From contig NZ_JADGLL010000009.1 in the NCBI RefSeq assembly GCF_015235415.1, forward strand, positions 1-64,000: a stretch of 64,000 nt of DNA, written 5' to 3'. Below, piece after piece: positions 26,515 to 35,491 of this stretch. The notes beneath the pieces are model-generated. The model was not told the origin of the DNA. It made no database searches and saw nothing but the letters and a program-made list of their open reading frames with translations. The translations under genes were made by a program, and so were the position numbers. Within the stretch, counting starts at the first letter, position 1. Every line of letters begins with the position of its first letter. The DNA is from Microbacterium paludicola. GTDB taxonomy: Bacteria; Actinomycetota; Actinomycetes; Actinomycetales; Microbacteriaceae.

Positions 26515-26918
26515 CACGCCCTCCGGACGCGCACCTGCGCCTTGCCGAGCACGCTGGTGCCGTCGAAGGTGACCGTGAGGTCGATGCGGGCGGTCTCGTC
26601 GTCGACCTGGCCGACCTTCGCCGAGACGGTCACATCCGCGCCGGTCTCGGCATCGACGACGACGGGCTTGCTGAAGTTCACGGCGTAGTCGACGATCCGG
26701 CCGGCATCGCCGAGCCACTCCCCGATCGTCGCGACCGCGAGGCCCATCGTGAGCATCCCGTGCGCGAGCACGCCGGCGAGGCCCACGCGGGCGGCGACGT
26801 CGTCGCGGTAGTGGATCGGGTTGAAGTCGCCCGACGCTCCCGCGTAGCGCACGAGCGACTCGCGGGTCAGGTGGACGGTGCGCTCGGCGATCACGTCGCC
26901 GACGGTGAGCTCGCTCAC
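26514..26918 (-). CDS. MaoC-like (R)-hydratase, HadB type
   Basis: 134 residues with a single hot-dog fold. The hydratase motif AGASGDFNPIHYRDD gives the catalytic pair Asp31 and His36. Members such as mycobacterial HadB pair with a non-catalytic HadA partner and dehydrate 3-hydroxyacyl-ACP in a type II fatty-acid elongation cycle. The HadA-like gene is directly upstream with a 4-bp overlap, which supports a heterodimer. Mycolic acids are not made by Microbacteriaceae, so the acyl substrate is open. Confidence 0.88.
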   Translation of the reverse strand: MSELTVGDVIAERTVHLTRESLVRYAGASGDFNPIHYRDDVAARVGLAGVLAHGMLTMGLAVATIGEWLGDAGRIVDYAVNFSKPVVVDAETGADVTVSAKVGQVDDETARIDLTVTFDGTSVLGKAQVRVRRA

Positions 26919-27364
26919 TCTTCTCCCCCGATCAGCAGCACGGACGTCGCCGTGACGATGTGGCCGCCCTCGGCGTCGAGGATCTCTGTCTCGCTCGTGA
27001 CCATCGCCCCCGCGCCCATCGCGCGGACGCCCGTGACGGTCATCCGGCCCGTGACCTCGTCGCCGGCGACGATGGGCCGGGTCCAGCGGAAGCTCTGCTT
27101 CGCGTGGATCGTGCGCTCGAGCACGATGCCCGAGTCGGGCTCGGCGAGCAGCTGCTGCAGCGTCAGGTCCTGGATCACCATGGCGAATGTCGGTGGGGCT
27201 ACGACGTCGGCGTAGCCGAGCGCGGCCGCGGCCTCCGGGTCGTGGTGCTCCGGCGCATCGGCGAAGACGGCGCGGGCGAACTCGCGCACCTTCTCGCGGC
27301 CGACCAGGTACGGCGGCGTCGGCGGGAACTCACGACCGAGCAGTTCGGGATTCACTGGCACCAC
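26915..27364 (-). CDS. HadA-like FAS1-type dehydratase domain protein
   Basis: 149 residues, hot-dog fold of the UPF0336/HadA kind (PTPPYLVGREKVREFARAV, ADVVAPPTFAMVIQDL). It lacks the Asp-x4-His hydratase pair, as the substrate-binding HadA subunit does. First gene of the hadA–hadB–murB cluster, with ATGA overlap to the next gene. Expected to bind the acyl chain while HadB does the chemistry. The first Met is kept; a second possible start would shorten it by only a few residues. Confidence 0.88.
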   Translation of the reverse strand: MVPVNPELLGREFPPTPPYLVGREKVREFARAVFADAPEHHDPEAAAALGYADVVAPPTFAMVIQDLTLQQLLAEPDSGIVLERTIHAKQSFRWTRPIVAGDEVTGRMTVTGVRAMGAGAMVTSETEILDAEGGHIVTATSVLLIGGEE

Positions 27365-27399
27365 CCGATCCTATCGACCGAGCGCTGGTCGCTCGCCGG

Positions 27400-28242
27400 T
27401 CAGGCGGGCTTGCGGGCGACGACCGTGAACGTGCTCGGCACGCGGTCGCGCTCGTCCTCGGGCCACGCGTAGCCGCCGGGCACCTCGACCATCCGGTCGC
27501 TGAAGCGCCACGGCAGGGTCGTGTCCTCGTCGAGCCGCAGGATCTGCAGCCCGGCGCCGATGAGCGCGTTCACGACCTCGGACAGCGGATGCGGCCACTC
27601 GTAGGTGCGGGTGCTGGCGAGGGTGCCGTCGCCGGCGTACGTGGTCTCCTCATCCCACTGCTGCGCCTGCCCGTTCGGGAAGTACCGGTATCGGATCTCG
27701 AGCCCCTCGGCGTTCTCGTCGAGCGAGTACAGCGCCGGATGCCCGTCGCGGATGTAGAACAGGCCACCCGCGCGAAGCAGCCCCGCGATTTGCGCGGCCC
27801 AGCGATCGAGATCGGCCAGCCAGCAGATCGTGCCGATGCTGGTGTAGACGAGGTCGAAGTCCCCGGTGACCGCCGCGCGGGCCTCCAGCACGTCGCTGTG
27901 CACCCACGTCGCGTCGGCCGCCTGGCGCTCGAAGAGGCGCGCGGCGGCGGCGAGCGCCTCGGGCGAGAAGTCGACGCCCGTCACGGTCGCGCCGGCCCGC
28001 GCGAGCGAGAGGGTGTCCGTGCCGATGTGGCACTGAAGGTGGCAGACGTCGAGGCCCGCCAGGGACGGAAGGAAGCGCTCGAGCGCGGCGAGGTCGTGCC
28101 GCACCACGTCGGACAGGTGCGTCGGGTCGTCGTACGCCTCGAGCCCGTACGCCTTCTCGTGAAGAGCCACCCGCTCCTCCCAGTTCGCGAGGTTCGCCTC
28201 GCGCGCCTCGTGCCACTCGACCGCCGCGTCTTCTCCTGCCAT
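27400..28242 (-). CDS. Class I SAM-dependent methyltransferase
   Basis: 280 residues from the ATG at 28242; the longer open frame upstream runs antisense to the FBP gene and is rejected. The SAM-binding start is LDVCHLQCHIGTDTLSLARAG, followed by VTGVDFSPEALAAA and the acidic DLVYTSIGTICWL. The Cys/His-rich form of motif I (HLQCHIGTD) is typical of a family of small-molecule methyltransferases in Actinobacteria whose substrate is unknown. No neighbour suggests a pathway. It is divergent from the FBP-domain gene. Confidence 0.85.
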   Translation of the reverse strand: MAGEDAAVEWHEAREANLANWEERVALHEKAYGLEAYDDPTHLSDVVRHDLAALERFLPSLAGLDVCHLQCHIGTDTLSLARAGATVTGVDFSPEALAAAARLFERQAADATWVHSDVLEARAAVTGDFDLVYTSIGTICWLADLDRWAAQIAGLLRAGGLFYIRDGHPALYSLDENAEGLEIRYRYFPNGQAQQWDEETTYAGDGTLASTRTYEWPHPLSEVVNALIGAGLQILRLDEDTTLPWRFSDRMVEVPGGYAWPEDERDRVPSTFTVVARKPA

Positions 28243-28271
28243 GCATCGAGCGTATGGCCAGGTGGAGCCCG

Positions 28272-28287
28272 TAAGCTGTCGCGCGTG
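28272..28287 (+). promoter_or_regulatory. -10 element in front of a short leaderless frame
   Basis: TAAGCT (28272–28277, TANNNT) ends 7 nt before the GTG at 28285. It is the likely promoter of the FBP gene, giving a ~185-nt leader that contains a short open frame. Confidence 0.4.
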
Positions 28288-28356
28288 TTCTGGATGGATC
28301 GAGGCCCCGTCGGGGCGGAGGAGGTCGTCGGCGCGTCCCGCGCCGGCAGGAGCTGA
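28285..28356 (+). CDS. Possible 23-residue leader peptide upstream of the FBP gene
   Basis: GTG to TGA frame of 23 codons beginning VFWMDRGPVGAEE. It starts 7 nt after a -10 element, as a leaderless gene would, and the region behind it has several GC-rich dyads (for example GCCCCGTCGGGGC at about 28303–28315). If translated, it could act as an attenuator for the ribosome-linked FBP protein. The only support is position and the promoter pattern. Confidence 0.3.
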   Translation: MFWMDRGPVGAEEVVGASRAGRS

Positions 28357-28470
28357 CGCGCACCCTCGCGCGCTCCTCGGCTGAACCAGCCGCCCGGCTC
28401 CGGCCGTCCCCTTCCCGCCGCACGCGGCGACATCCGGGTGCTCCGCACCCTCACTCACAAGGACACATCC

Positions 28471-28956
28471 ATGCTTCCCGTCACCGAGCGCGACATCCGC
28501 GCCTCCTTCGTCAACGCCAGCCGCAAGGAGGTCTCCGACCTCACCCTGCCCGCCGGCTTCGCCGACCTCGACTGGGATCGGCTCGACTACCTCGGCTGGT
28601 CCGACCCGAAGTTCCCGCGCCGCGCCTACGCGGTCGTCGAGCTCGACGGCCGGCTTGTCGGCATGCTGCTGCAGCAGGCCGAGCAGCGCACGTCGGCCCG
28701 GGCCCAGTGCTCGTGGTGCGAGGACGTCATGCTGACAAACGACGTGCAGTTCTTCGCCGCACGCAAGGCGGGGCCCGCCGGCCGCAAGGGCGACACCGTC
28801 GGCACGCTCGTGTGCGCGAACTTCGGCTGCTCGGCGGTGGTCCGCAAGCTCCCGCCGCTCGCCTACGAGGGGTTCGACCGCGAGGCCGCGCGCGACGAGC
28901 GCATCCGCCGCCTCGGCGAGCACGTCCGCGCGTTCGCGCGCGCCCTCGGCGCCTGA
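28471..28956 (+). CDS. FBP-domain (FusB-like zinc-finger) protein, copy A
   Basis: 161 residues from the ATG at 28471, which has AAGGA 7 nt upstream; an in-frame GTG 33 bp earlier lacks a binding site. The protein matches the elongation-factor-G-binding (FBP) C-terminal domain: RDIRASFVNASRKE at the start and a treble-clef zinc site C80-x2-C83 … C115-x4-C120. FusB/FBP proteins bind EF-G and release it from the ribosome, which can give fusidic acid tolerance. A paralogue lies at 37745–38236. Role here is inferred from the domain only. Confidence 0.85.
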   Translation: MLPVTERDIRASFVNASRKEVSDLTLPAGFADLDWDRLDYLGWSDPKFPRRAYAVVELDGRLVGMLLQQAEQRTSARAQCSWCEDVMLTNDVQFFAARKAGPAGRKGDTVGTLVCANFGCSAVVRKLPPLAYEGFDREAARDERIRRLGEHVRAFARALGA

Positions 28957-28963
28957 GGATCGC

Positions 28964-30025
<1,062 letters not shown>

Positions 30026-30829
30026 TCAGTCGTCCTTCGGCTTGCGGCTCGCGCGGATCGCGCGCTGCGTCATCTGCACGAGGATCAGCGTGAGGAACAC
30101 GACGAACAGGATGTTCGCGAGCTGCGGGTCGATCGCACCGGCCGTCAGGGCGCCCAGCGGGGTGGTGACGCAGGCGGCGACGCCGATCCCGAGCCCGGCC
30201 ACGAGATCGACGTTCTTGTGACGGATGTTCCCGATCGTGCCGGAGATCGTGGTCGGGATCATCATGAGCAGCGAGGTGCCCTTGGCGATCAGGTCGCTCG
30301 CCCCGAACAGCAGGATGAGCACCGGCACGACGACGATCCCGCCGCCGACGCCGATGAGGCCCGACATCACGCCCGTCACCAGGCCGGTCAGGACGAGGGC
30401 CGCGCCCGACCAGAAGGTGAGGTGCAGCTCGGCGTCGCGCGAGGGGATGACGAAGAACAGGCTGACCATCACCACGATCAGGAAGCCGACGAAGATCCAC
30501 CGCAGCAGCGGCTCGGACAGGCGGTTCAGCAGGCGGGTGCCGAGCTGGGCGCCCACCACCGCACCCGCGGCGAGCAGCAGGGCGGCGATCCAGTCGACGT
30601 CGCCGTGCACGGCGTAGGTGATGACTCCCACCGCGGCGATGGGCATGATCGCGGCCGAGGAGGTTCCGGAGGCGAGGCGCTGCCCGAAGGCCGCCAGCAT
30701 CACGAGCAGAGGGACGATCACCGTTCCGCCGCCGACGCCGAACAGTCCGGACAGGAACCCGGTGAGGAGGCCGATGCCCGCGTAGGTCAGCAGGGCACGG
30801 GGTCCGCGGGAGCGGAGGGCATCGATCAC
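30026..30829 (-). CDS. TauE/SafE-family membrane exporter
   Basis: 267 residues with about eight hydrophobic helices in two homologous halves. Each half begins with the family motif around GVGGG (residues 31–35 and 160–164). Members export sulfite, sulfoacetate or related organosulfur anions. No sulfur-metabolism gene is nearby, so the substrate is unknown. The gene ends 75 bp upstream of mdh on the same strand and is probably separate. Confidence 0.88.
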   Translation of the reverse strand: MIDALRSRGPRALLTYAGIGLLTGFLSGLFGVGGGTVIVPLLVMLAAFGQRLASGTSSAAIMPIAAVGVITYAVHGDVDWIAALLLAAGAVVGAQLGTRLLNRLSEPLLRWIFVGFLIVVMVSLFFVIPSRDAELHLTFWSGAALVLTGLVTGVMSGLIGVGGGIVVVPVLILLFGASDLIAKGTSLLMMIPTTISGTIGNIRHKNVDLVAGLGIGVAACVTTPLGALTAGAIDPQLANILFVVFLTLILVQMTQRAIRASRKPKDD

Positions 30830-30955
30830 CGTGCCACCCTACCGGGCGGATGTGACGGTCCCGTTCATCGCACATCGTCTCCCGGAGGGCAAGAGCCTTG
30901 AGCGGATGATTCGCCCGCCGGACAGTGGACCAATACGAGCGAGACAGGAGGCGCG

Positions 30956-32104
30956 ATGAAGGCGATGGTGTACCGCGGCCCGTACAAGGTGCGGGTGGAG
31001 GAGAAGGACATCCCCCCGATCGAGCATCCGAACGACGCGATCGTGCGCGTCACGCGCGCCGCGATCTGCGGCTCGGATCTTCACCTGTACCACGGCATGA
31101 TGCCCGACACCCGGGTCGGCACCACGTTCGGGCACGAGTTCATCGGGGTCGTCGAGGAGGTGGGCCCGTCCGTCGAGAACCTGCAGGTGGGCGACCGCGT
31201 GATGGTGCCGTTCAACGTGTACTGCGGCTCGTGCTGGTTCTGCGCCCGCGGCCTGTACTCGAACTGCCACAACGTGAACCCGAACGCCACGGCGATCGGC
31301 GGGATCTACGGCTACTCGCACACGTGCGGCGGCTACGACGGCGGGCAGGCCGAGTACGTGCGCGTGCCGTTCGCGGATGTCGGCCCGAGCGTCATCCCCG
31401 AGTGGCTCGACGACGACGACGCGCTGATGCTCACCGATGCCCTGCCGACGGGATACTTCGGCGCGCAGCTCGGCGACATCGCCGAGGGAGACACGGTCGT
31501 GGTGTTCGGCGCCGGCCCCATCGGGCTCTTCGCGGCGAAGTCGTCGTGGCTCATGGGCGCCGGCCGGGTGATCGTCGTCGACCACCTGGAGAACCGCCTC
31601 GCCAAGGCGCGCGAGTTCGCGCACGCCGAGACGCTGCACTTCGGTGAGCACGACGACATCGTGGTCGCGCTGAAGAAGGCGACGGATCATCTCGGGGCGG
31701 ATGTCGCGATCGATGCGGTCGGGGCGGAGGCCGACGGCAACCTCACCCAGCACATCACCGCGGCGAAGTTCAAGCTGCAGGGCGGCTCGCCCGTGGCGCT
31801 GAACTGGGCGATCGATTCCGTGCGGAAGGGCGGCAACGTCTCGGTCATGGGGGCGTACGGCCCACTGTTCTCGGCCGTGAAGTTCGGCGACGCGATGAAC
31901 AAGGGCCTCACGCTGCGGATGAACCAGTGCCCCGTCAAGCGGCAGTGGCCGCGGCTGCTCGAGCACATCCGCAACGGCTACATCACGCCGAGCGAGATCA
32001 TCACCCACCGGCTGCCGCTCGAGGACATCGCCGAGGGGTACCACATGTTCTCGGCGAAGCTCGATGGCTGCATCAAGCCCGTGATCGTGCCGAGCGCCGC
32101 CTGA
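30956..32104 (+). CDS. Zinc-dependent alcohol dehydrogenase, formaldehyde-dehydrogenase-like
   Basis: 382 residues with an AGGAGG site before the ATG. Catalytic zinc ligands are Cys38 (CGSDLHLYHG) and the His60-Glu61 pair (GHEFIGVVEE). The structural zinc site is Cys90, 93, 96 and 104. The NAD site is GAGPIGLFAAK. The long insert after the structural zinc site (NPNATAIGGIYGYSHTCGG) places it with glutathione-independent formaldehyde dehydrogenase-like or threonine-dehydrogenase-like enzymes. The real substrate is not evident. A conserved hypothetical gene follows after 23 bp with its own ribosome binding site, as an operon. Confidence 0.88.
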   Translation: MKAMVYRGPYKVRVEEKDIPPIEHPNDAIVRVTRAAICGSDLHLYHGMMPDTRVGTTFGHEFIGVVEEVGPSVENLQVGDRVMVPFNVYCGSCWFCARGLYSNCHNVNPNATAIGGIYGYSHTCGGYDGGQAEYVRVPFADVGPSVIPEWLDDDDALMLTDALPTGYFGAQLGDIAEGDTVVVFGAGPIGLFAAKSSWLMGAGRVIVVDHLENRLAKAREFAHAETLHFGEHDDIVVALKKATDHLGADVAIDAVGAEADGNLTQHITAAKFKLQGGSPVALNWAIDSVRKGGNVSVMGAYGPLFSAVKFGDAMNKGLTLRMNQCPVKRQWPRLLEHIRNGYITPSEIITHRLPLEDIAEGYHMFSAKLDGCIKPVIVPSAA

Positions 32105-32127
32105 GACGAGCGAGGAAGGAGAACGAC

Positions 32128-32694
32128 ATGCCGTACACCGCTGAGGACCCGAGGCACTGGTCTCCCGACGAGCTGCGCGCGCGCATCCCCGGCTGGGGCG
32201 TCGACGCCGACCCGGCCGACCGGCCGTCGTACCCGAAGCAGCGGTTCGCGCCCGGAGAGACCGGCGCGCACTGGGAGCTGCCCGAGCAGCAGCCCGAGCG
32301 CACGCCGCGGGAGAGGTCGATCGAGCATGCGCGGCTCACGCCGGTGTTCGGGACCGCCGCTCCCCTGCACGGGCTCTCTGGGGCGATCCGGCGCTTCGCG
32401 TACGCCCGGTTCAGCGAGGGCCGCGCCGCGCACTGGCTGCTGCTGATCGTCGGCGACCGCGTCGACGCCGTCGAGAGTCACCTGCTGTCGGTGGCGAAGG
32501 GACGGCCCGACAACCCGATCACGCAGACGGGCATCCTGAGCGAGGGGCGCCGCCACGGTGTCGCCTCGCGCTTCGGCACCCGGCGGGCGGACGTGAAGCA
32601 CCACTGGCTGGATCCGATCATCGTGGCCGGGCCGTGGGTGCTCGCCGCCTGGAGCGTCGTCTCGCTCCTGCGGAGGACGATCGGCCGCCGCTGA
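32128..32694 (+). CDS. Hypothetical protein with C-terminal membrane helix
   Basis: 188 residues from the ATG at 32128, set by GAAGGAGAA just upstream. The first ~70 residues are hydrophilic and Pro-rich (DPRHWSPDELRARIPGWGVD). Residues ~80–150 form a basic, possibly folded segment (AIRRFAYARFSEGRAAHWLLLIVGDRVD). A membrane helix at ~163–180 is followed by a basic end. No family is recognised. Its tight spacing after the zinc alcohol dehydrogenase suggests a linked function, perhaps anchoring or stress protection; this is only context. Confidence 0.7.
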   Translation: MPYTAEDPRHWSPDELRARIPGWGVDADPADRPSYPKQRFAPGETGAHWELPEQQPERTPRERSIEHARLTPVFGTAAPLHGLSGAIRRFAYARFSEGRAAHWLLLIVGDRVDAVESHLLSVAKGRPDNPITQTGILSEGRRHGVASRFGTRRADVKHHWLDPIIVAGPWVLAAWSVVSLLRRTIGRR

Positions 32695-32712
32695 GCGGTG
32701 GGGCCGACCGGA

Positions 32713-32913
32713 TCAGGACGGATGCGGCCGCGCGCGGTCGTCTCCCTGATCGGCGTCGGCGTCGGCATCCGGATCCGTGAACCCGGCGAAGTCCGTCTCG
32801 CCGTGCTCGGTGGCGAGACGATCGGCGTCCTCGTGGTCGAGGTTCGCGGCCTCGCCCTGCGCGCCGCCGTCTGATCCGTGGTGGTCCGGGAGGTCCTCGT
32901 GTTCGGTGCTCAT
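32713..32913 (-). CDS. Small acidic hypothetical protein
   Basis: 66 residues rich in Asp, His and Glu, with a [13 protein letters not shown] run near the end. There is no membrane segment and no recognised domain. No ribosome binding site is clear, so expression is uncertain. The composition is unlike a random frame in this GC context and similar small acidic proteins are common in Microbacteriaceae. Confidence 0.45.
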   Translation of the reverse strand: MSTEHEDLPDHHGSDGGAQGEAANLDHEDADRLATEHGETDFAGFTDPDADADADQGDDRARPHPS

Positions 32914-32995
32914 GCCGGCACGCTATGCGTGCGATGTCCCGATGTGGATGGGGTTGCCGCGAGAGGCCGGACGTGCAACCACAGTCCGGGTGGCC

Positions 32996-33562
32996 TCAGC
33001 CCTCCGCGGGGCCCTCGTCCTTCACGGCCGAGATCTCGAACTCGAGCGTGATCTTCTCCGACACGAGCACGCCACCAGTGTCGAGCGCCGCGTTCCACTC
33101 GAGGCCGAAGTCGCGGCGGTCGAGGCGTCGGGTGCCCTCGAAGCCGGCGCGCAGCTTGCCGAACGGGTCGCGCTCCACGCCCGTGAACGCCAGCGGGATC
33201 GTGACCTGGCGCGTGACGTCGCGGATCGTCAGGTCGCCGATCACGTTGAGCGCGTTCTCGTCGACCTCGTCGATCGCGGTGCTGCGGAACACGATCTCGG
33301 GGTAGGTCTCGACGTCGAAGAAGTCGGCGCTGCGCAGGTGCTCGTCGCGCTGCTTGCTGCGGGTGTCGATGCTGGCGGTCTGCACGCGCACCTCGACCCA
33401 CGACTCCTCGGGGTTGTCGACATCCAGGTGGATGCGGCCGTCCACGTCGTTGAAGGCGCCGCGCACCTTCGTGACCATCGCGTGGCGGGCCGAGAACCCG
33501 ATCCGGGTGTGATCGGGGTCGAACAGCCAGTCGCCGCTCAGGGAAGCGTCGAGTGCAGTCAT
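32996..33562 (-). CDS. YceI-family lipid-binding protein
   Basis: 188 residues from the ATG at 33562, preceded by GAGGAGAACG. The lipocalin-like YceI fold is visible from DWLFDPDHTRIGFSARHAMV through RGAFNDVDGRIHLD, SADFFDVETYPEIVFRST and the C-terminal KITLEFEISAVK. There is no signal peptide, so this is a cytoplasmic member. The family binds long isoprenoid or fatty-acyl chains, such as polyprenyl phosphates or quinones. The ligand is not evident here. Confidence 0.9.
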   Translation of the reverse strand: MTALDASLSGDWLFDPDHTRIGFSARHAMVTKVRGAFNDVDGRIHLDVDNPEESWVEVRVQTASIDTRSKQRDEHLRSADFFDVETYPEIVFRSTAIDEVDENALNVIGDLTIRDVTRQVTIPLAFTGVERDPFGKLRAGFEGTRRLDRRDFGLEWNAALDTGGVLVSEKITLEFEISAVKDEGPAEG

Positions 33563-33671
33563 CGTTCTCCTCGGGTGAGAATCCGTGCGCGCCCTTGCCG
33601 GCACGTCCGCCCAAGGCTATCGTGCACCGTCCCGCGATGTCCCGGGATTCAGTACGATGCCGCAGAAACGA

Positions 33672-33716
33672 CAACACCTCCGAAATCCCTGATCGAATCA
33701 GGTTTCGGAGGTGTTG
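33672..33716 (-). terminator. Terminator after the tRNA-Thr/tRNA-Met pair
   Basis: Outer 14-bp stem (33672–33685 with 33703–33716) continued by an inner CCTGAT/ATCAGG stem with a 3-nt CGA loop. It ends the - strand transcript 6 bp after tRNA-Met. Confidence 0.85.
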
Positions 33717-33721
33717 ATCTG

Positions 33722-33795
33722 TAGCAGGAGCGGGGCTTGAACCCGCGACCTCACGATTATGAGTCGTGCGCTCTCACCAACTGAGCTACCCTGCC
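33722..33795 (-). tRNA. tRNA-Met (CAT), elongator type
   Basis: 74-nt cloverleaf with anticodon loop CTCATAA on a CACGA/TCGTG stem and discriminator A. The first acceptor pair is G·U, and the D-arm GCTCAGTTGGTGAGAGC is of the elongator kind; initiator tRNAs have a different acceptor and D-stem. The CCA end is not encoded. Confidence 0.92.
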
Positions 33796-33823
33796 ATTCG
33801 CATCTCGGTCGCAAGATGTCGAG

Positions 33824-33895
33824 AGCCCCGAGTCAGGATTGAACTGACGACCCCTTCCTTACCATGGAAGTGCTCTGCCACTGAGCTATCGGGGC
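33824..33895 (-). tRNA. tRNA-Thr (GGT)
   Basis: 72-nt cloverleaf with acceptor GCCCCGA/TCGGGGC and anticodon loop ATGGTAA on a CTTCC/GGAAG stem; the CCA end is not encoded. It lies 28 bp upstream of tRNA-Met on the same transcript. Confidence 0.94.
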
Positions 33896-33923
33896 GTGCT
33901 GCCCGCGCCGGGGCAACCACACG

Positions 33924-33929
33924 AGGATA
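33924..33929 (-). promoter_or_regulatory. Possible -10 of the tRNA-Thr/Met transcript
   Basis: TATCCT on the - strand (TANNNT type) lies 28 bp before tRNA-Thr, inside the palindrome GAGGATatcATCCTC (33923–33937). No convincing -35 was found. Confidence 0.35.
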
Positions 33930-33944
33930 TCATCCTCAGGGCCA

Positions 33945-33961
33945 GGACTCGAAACGAGTCC
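33945..33961 (-). terminator. Short hairpin after the M23 peptidase gene
   Basis: Perfect 7-bp stem GGACTCG/CGAGTCC with an AAA loop, 16 bp beyond the peptidase stop codon. Confidence 0.55.
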
Positions 33962-33976
33962 CCGCCCGCGCGCGTC

Positions 33977-35353
33977 TCACTCGTCGGAGGCGCTCGCCAC
34001 CTCTTCCTCGGCCGCGTCGGTCTTCGGGTAGTGCGTTCCGGCGTACTGCTCGAGCCACGGCATCGGGTCGATCGCCTGATTGTTCGGCAGGCGCAGCTCG
34101 AAGTGGAGGTGGGCGCCGAACGAGCGGCCCGTGTTGCCGACGAGGCCGATCACGTCGCCGACCTCAACCTGCTGGCCCTGACTGACGCGCAGCGAACCGT
34201 ACTGCATGTGCGCGTAGTGGCTCGTGATCATCTCGCCGTCGATGACGTGGTCGATGTAGACGTTCACGCCGTAGGCGCCGCCCGACTCGGTGGCGATGCG
34301 CACCGTGCCGTCGGCGATCGCCTGCACGGGCGCCCCGTTGCCGGGCGTGAAGTCGATTCCCTCGTGGAGGCGACCCCAGCGCTGCCCGAACGAGTACGAC
34401 TTGCTCGTGCCCAGGGCGATTGGCCACTGGATGTCGGCCGTCGGGTCGTTCACGTAGAAGGCGTTCGCCGTGTTGATGCCGGTGACCTCGGCGAGCTCGG
34501 CGAACGTGGCGGTCTCGTAACCGGCCGAGCTCTGCACCTCTGCGTTCTTCACCTCGGCGGGGGCGACGAAGGCCTGGATCTCCTGCTCCGTCTCGTCGGC
34601 GGCGGCGATCGAGACGCCTGCAGCGGCCGAGGCGCTCTTCGTGGGCGCGAGCGCGGAGAACGGAGTGGTCATCCCCACGGCGAGAAGTCCGACGACGCCG
34701 AAGGCGCTGATCGAGGCCGTGAGCGTGGCGACGCGGCGGACGGTGGCGGGCCGGCCGCGGTGCGCGGGGCGGGCCTTCGTCTGCGGAGCCGGGCGCGGCT
34801 CATCCGACGCGATCGGGGTCTCGCCCGTGAAGTTCAGGGCACGTGCCGCCTCGATGAAGAGATCGACGGGCTCGTCCGCCGGCTCTTCGGCCGTGGCGGC
34901 CTCGATGACCTCGGCCACAGGCTCCTCGGCGACGCGCGACGCCTCGGCCGCGGGCTGCTCCACGGCGGACTGCGTGACCGTCGGCTCGTCGGCGATGGCG
35001 GGCTTCGCGGCGGCGGGTTCCTCAGTCGAGAGGAACGGCAGGTGCAGCACGGGCTCGCTCGGCACGGGGACCGCAGGCACGGCCGCGGCGGAGCGCACGC
35101 GCGAGGACCGGCGAGTGAGGGGCGCGACCTCGGCGAGCATCTCGGGCAGGGGCTCCGAGGCGTTCATCGCGGTGTGCGGTGCGCGGGCGCGGAGCTCACG
35201 GCGCGACAGCGGCGCCTCGACTTCCGGGCGCGGCGCTGCGACGCGACGTGAGCGGCGCGTGGGCGCGGACTCAGACGGGGGGACGTCGAAGGGCACAGAG
35301 AGACTTTCGGGTTGGTGCGCCGAGGCACTTTGGGGAGGGTCGGCGAGGGGCAC
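33977..35353 (-). CDS. M23-family peptidoglycan endopeptidase with a long cytoplasmic head
   Basis: 458 residues from a GTG. Residues 1–205 are a low-complexity Ala/Glu/Pro/Arg-rich region, then one membrane helix (~207–229), a helical stem to ~300, and a LytM/M23 metalloprotease domain. Zinc and catalytic residues are His330 and Asp334 (LHEGIDFTPG), His379/His382 and the HLHFE motif (His415, His417). Such enzymes cut peptide cross-links in the wall. The large cytoplasmic head could be a regulatory platform. The exact GTG start is uncertain because the head is unconserved in composition. Confidence 0.88.
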   Translation of the reverse strand: MPLADPPQSASAHQPESLSVPFDVPPSESAPTRRSRRVAAPRPEVEAPLSRRELRARAPHTAMNASEPLPEMLAEVAPLTRRSSRVRSAAAVPAVPVPSEPVLHLPFLSTEEPAAAKPAIADEPTVTQSAVEQPAAEASRVAEEPVAEVIEAATAEEPADEPVDLFIEAARALNFTGETPIASDEPRPAPQTKARPAHRGRPATVRRVATLTASISAFGVVGLLAVGMTTPFSALAPTKSASAAAGVSIAAADETEQEIQAFVAPAEVKNAEVQSSAGYETATFAELAEVTGINTANAFYVNDPTADIQWPIALGTSKSYSFGQRWGRLHEGIDFTPGNGAPVQAIADGTVRIATESGGAYGVNVYIDHVIDGEMITSHYAHMQYGSLRVSQGQQVEVGDVIGLVGNTGRSFGAHLHFELRLPNNQAIDPMPWLEQYAGTHYPKTDAAEEEVASASDE

Positions 35354-35384
35354 GGGTTCATCGTCGTCCGTCTCGGGTGACAGA

Positions 35385-35408
35385 GTAACGATTGGGTAAA
35401 CACTAACC
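35385..35408 (-). promoter_or_regulatory. Helically phased GTAAC-like direct repeats upstream of the M23 gene
   Basis: On the + strand GTAAC (35385), GTAAAC (35396) and CTAACC (35403) follow each other at 11 and 7 bp in an unusually AT-rich stretch 32–55 bp before the GTG. Such tandem half-sites are typical of OmpR-family response regulators; MtrA, which controls wall peptidases in other Actinobacteria, is one candidate. Confidence 0.35.
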
Positions 35409-35491
35409 GGTTGCGACTGAAAACGCCATGTGCGGCACTCCCTGTGGGCGGGACCGGAGTCGGCAGCCCGCTGTGGACGACCGATCGGGCG

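Noticed and set aside
31927-32127. Upstream extension of the 32128 hypothetical gene into the alcohol dehydrogenase
   Set aside because: The extension is in a frame overlapping a conserved enzyme; GAAGGAGAA directly before the ATG at 32128 marks the real start.
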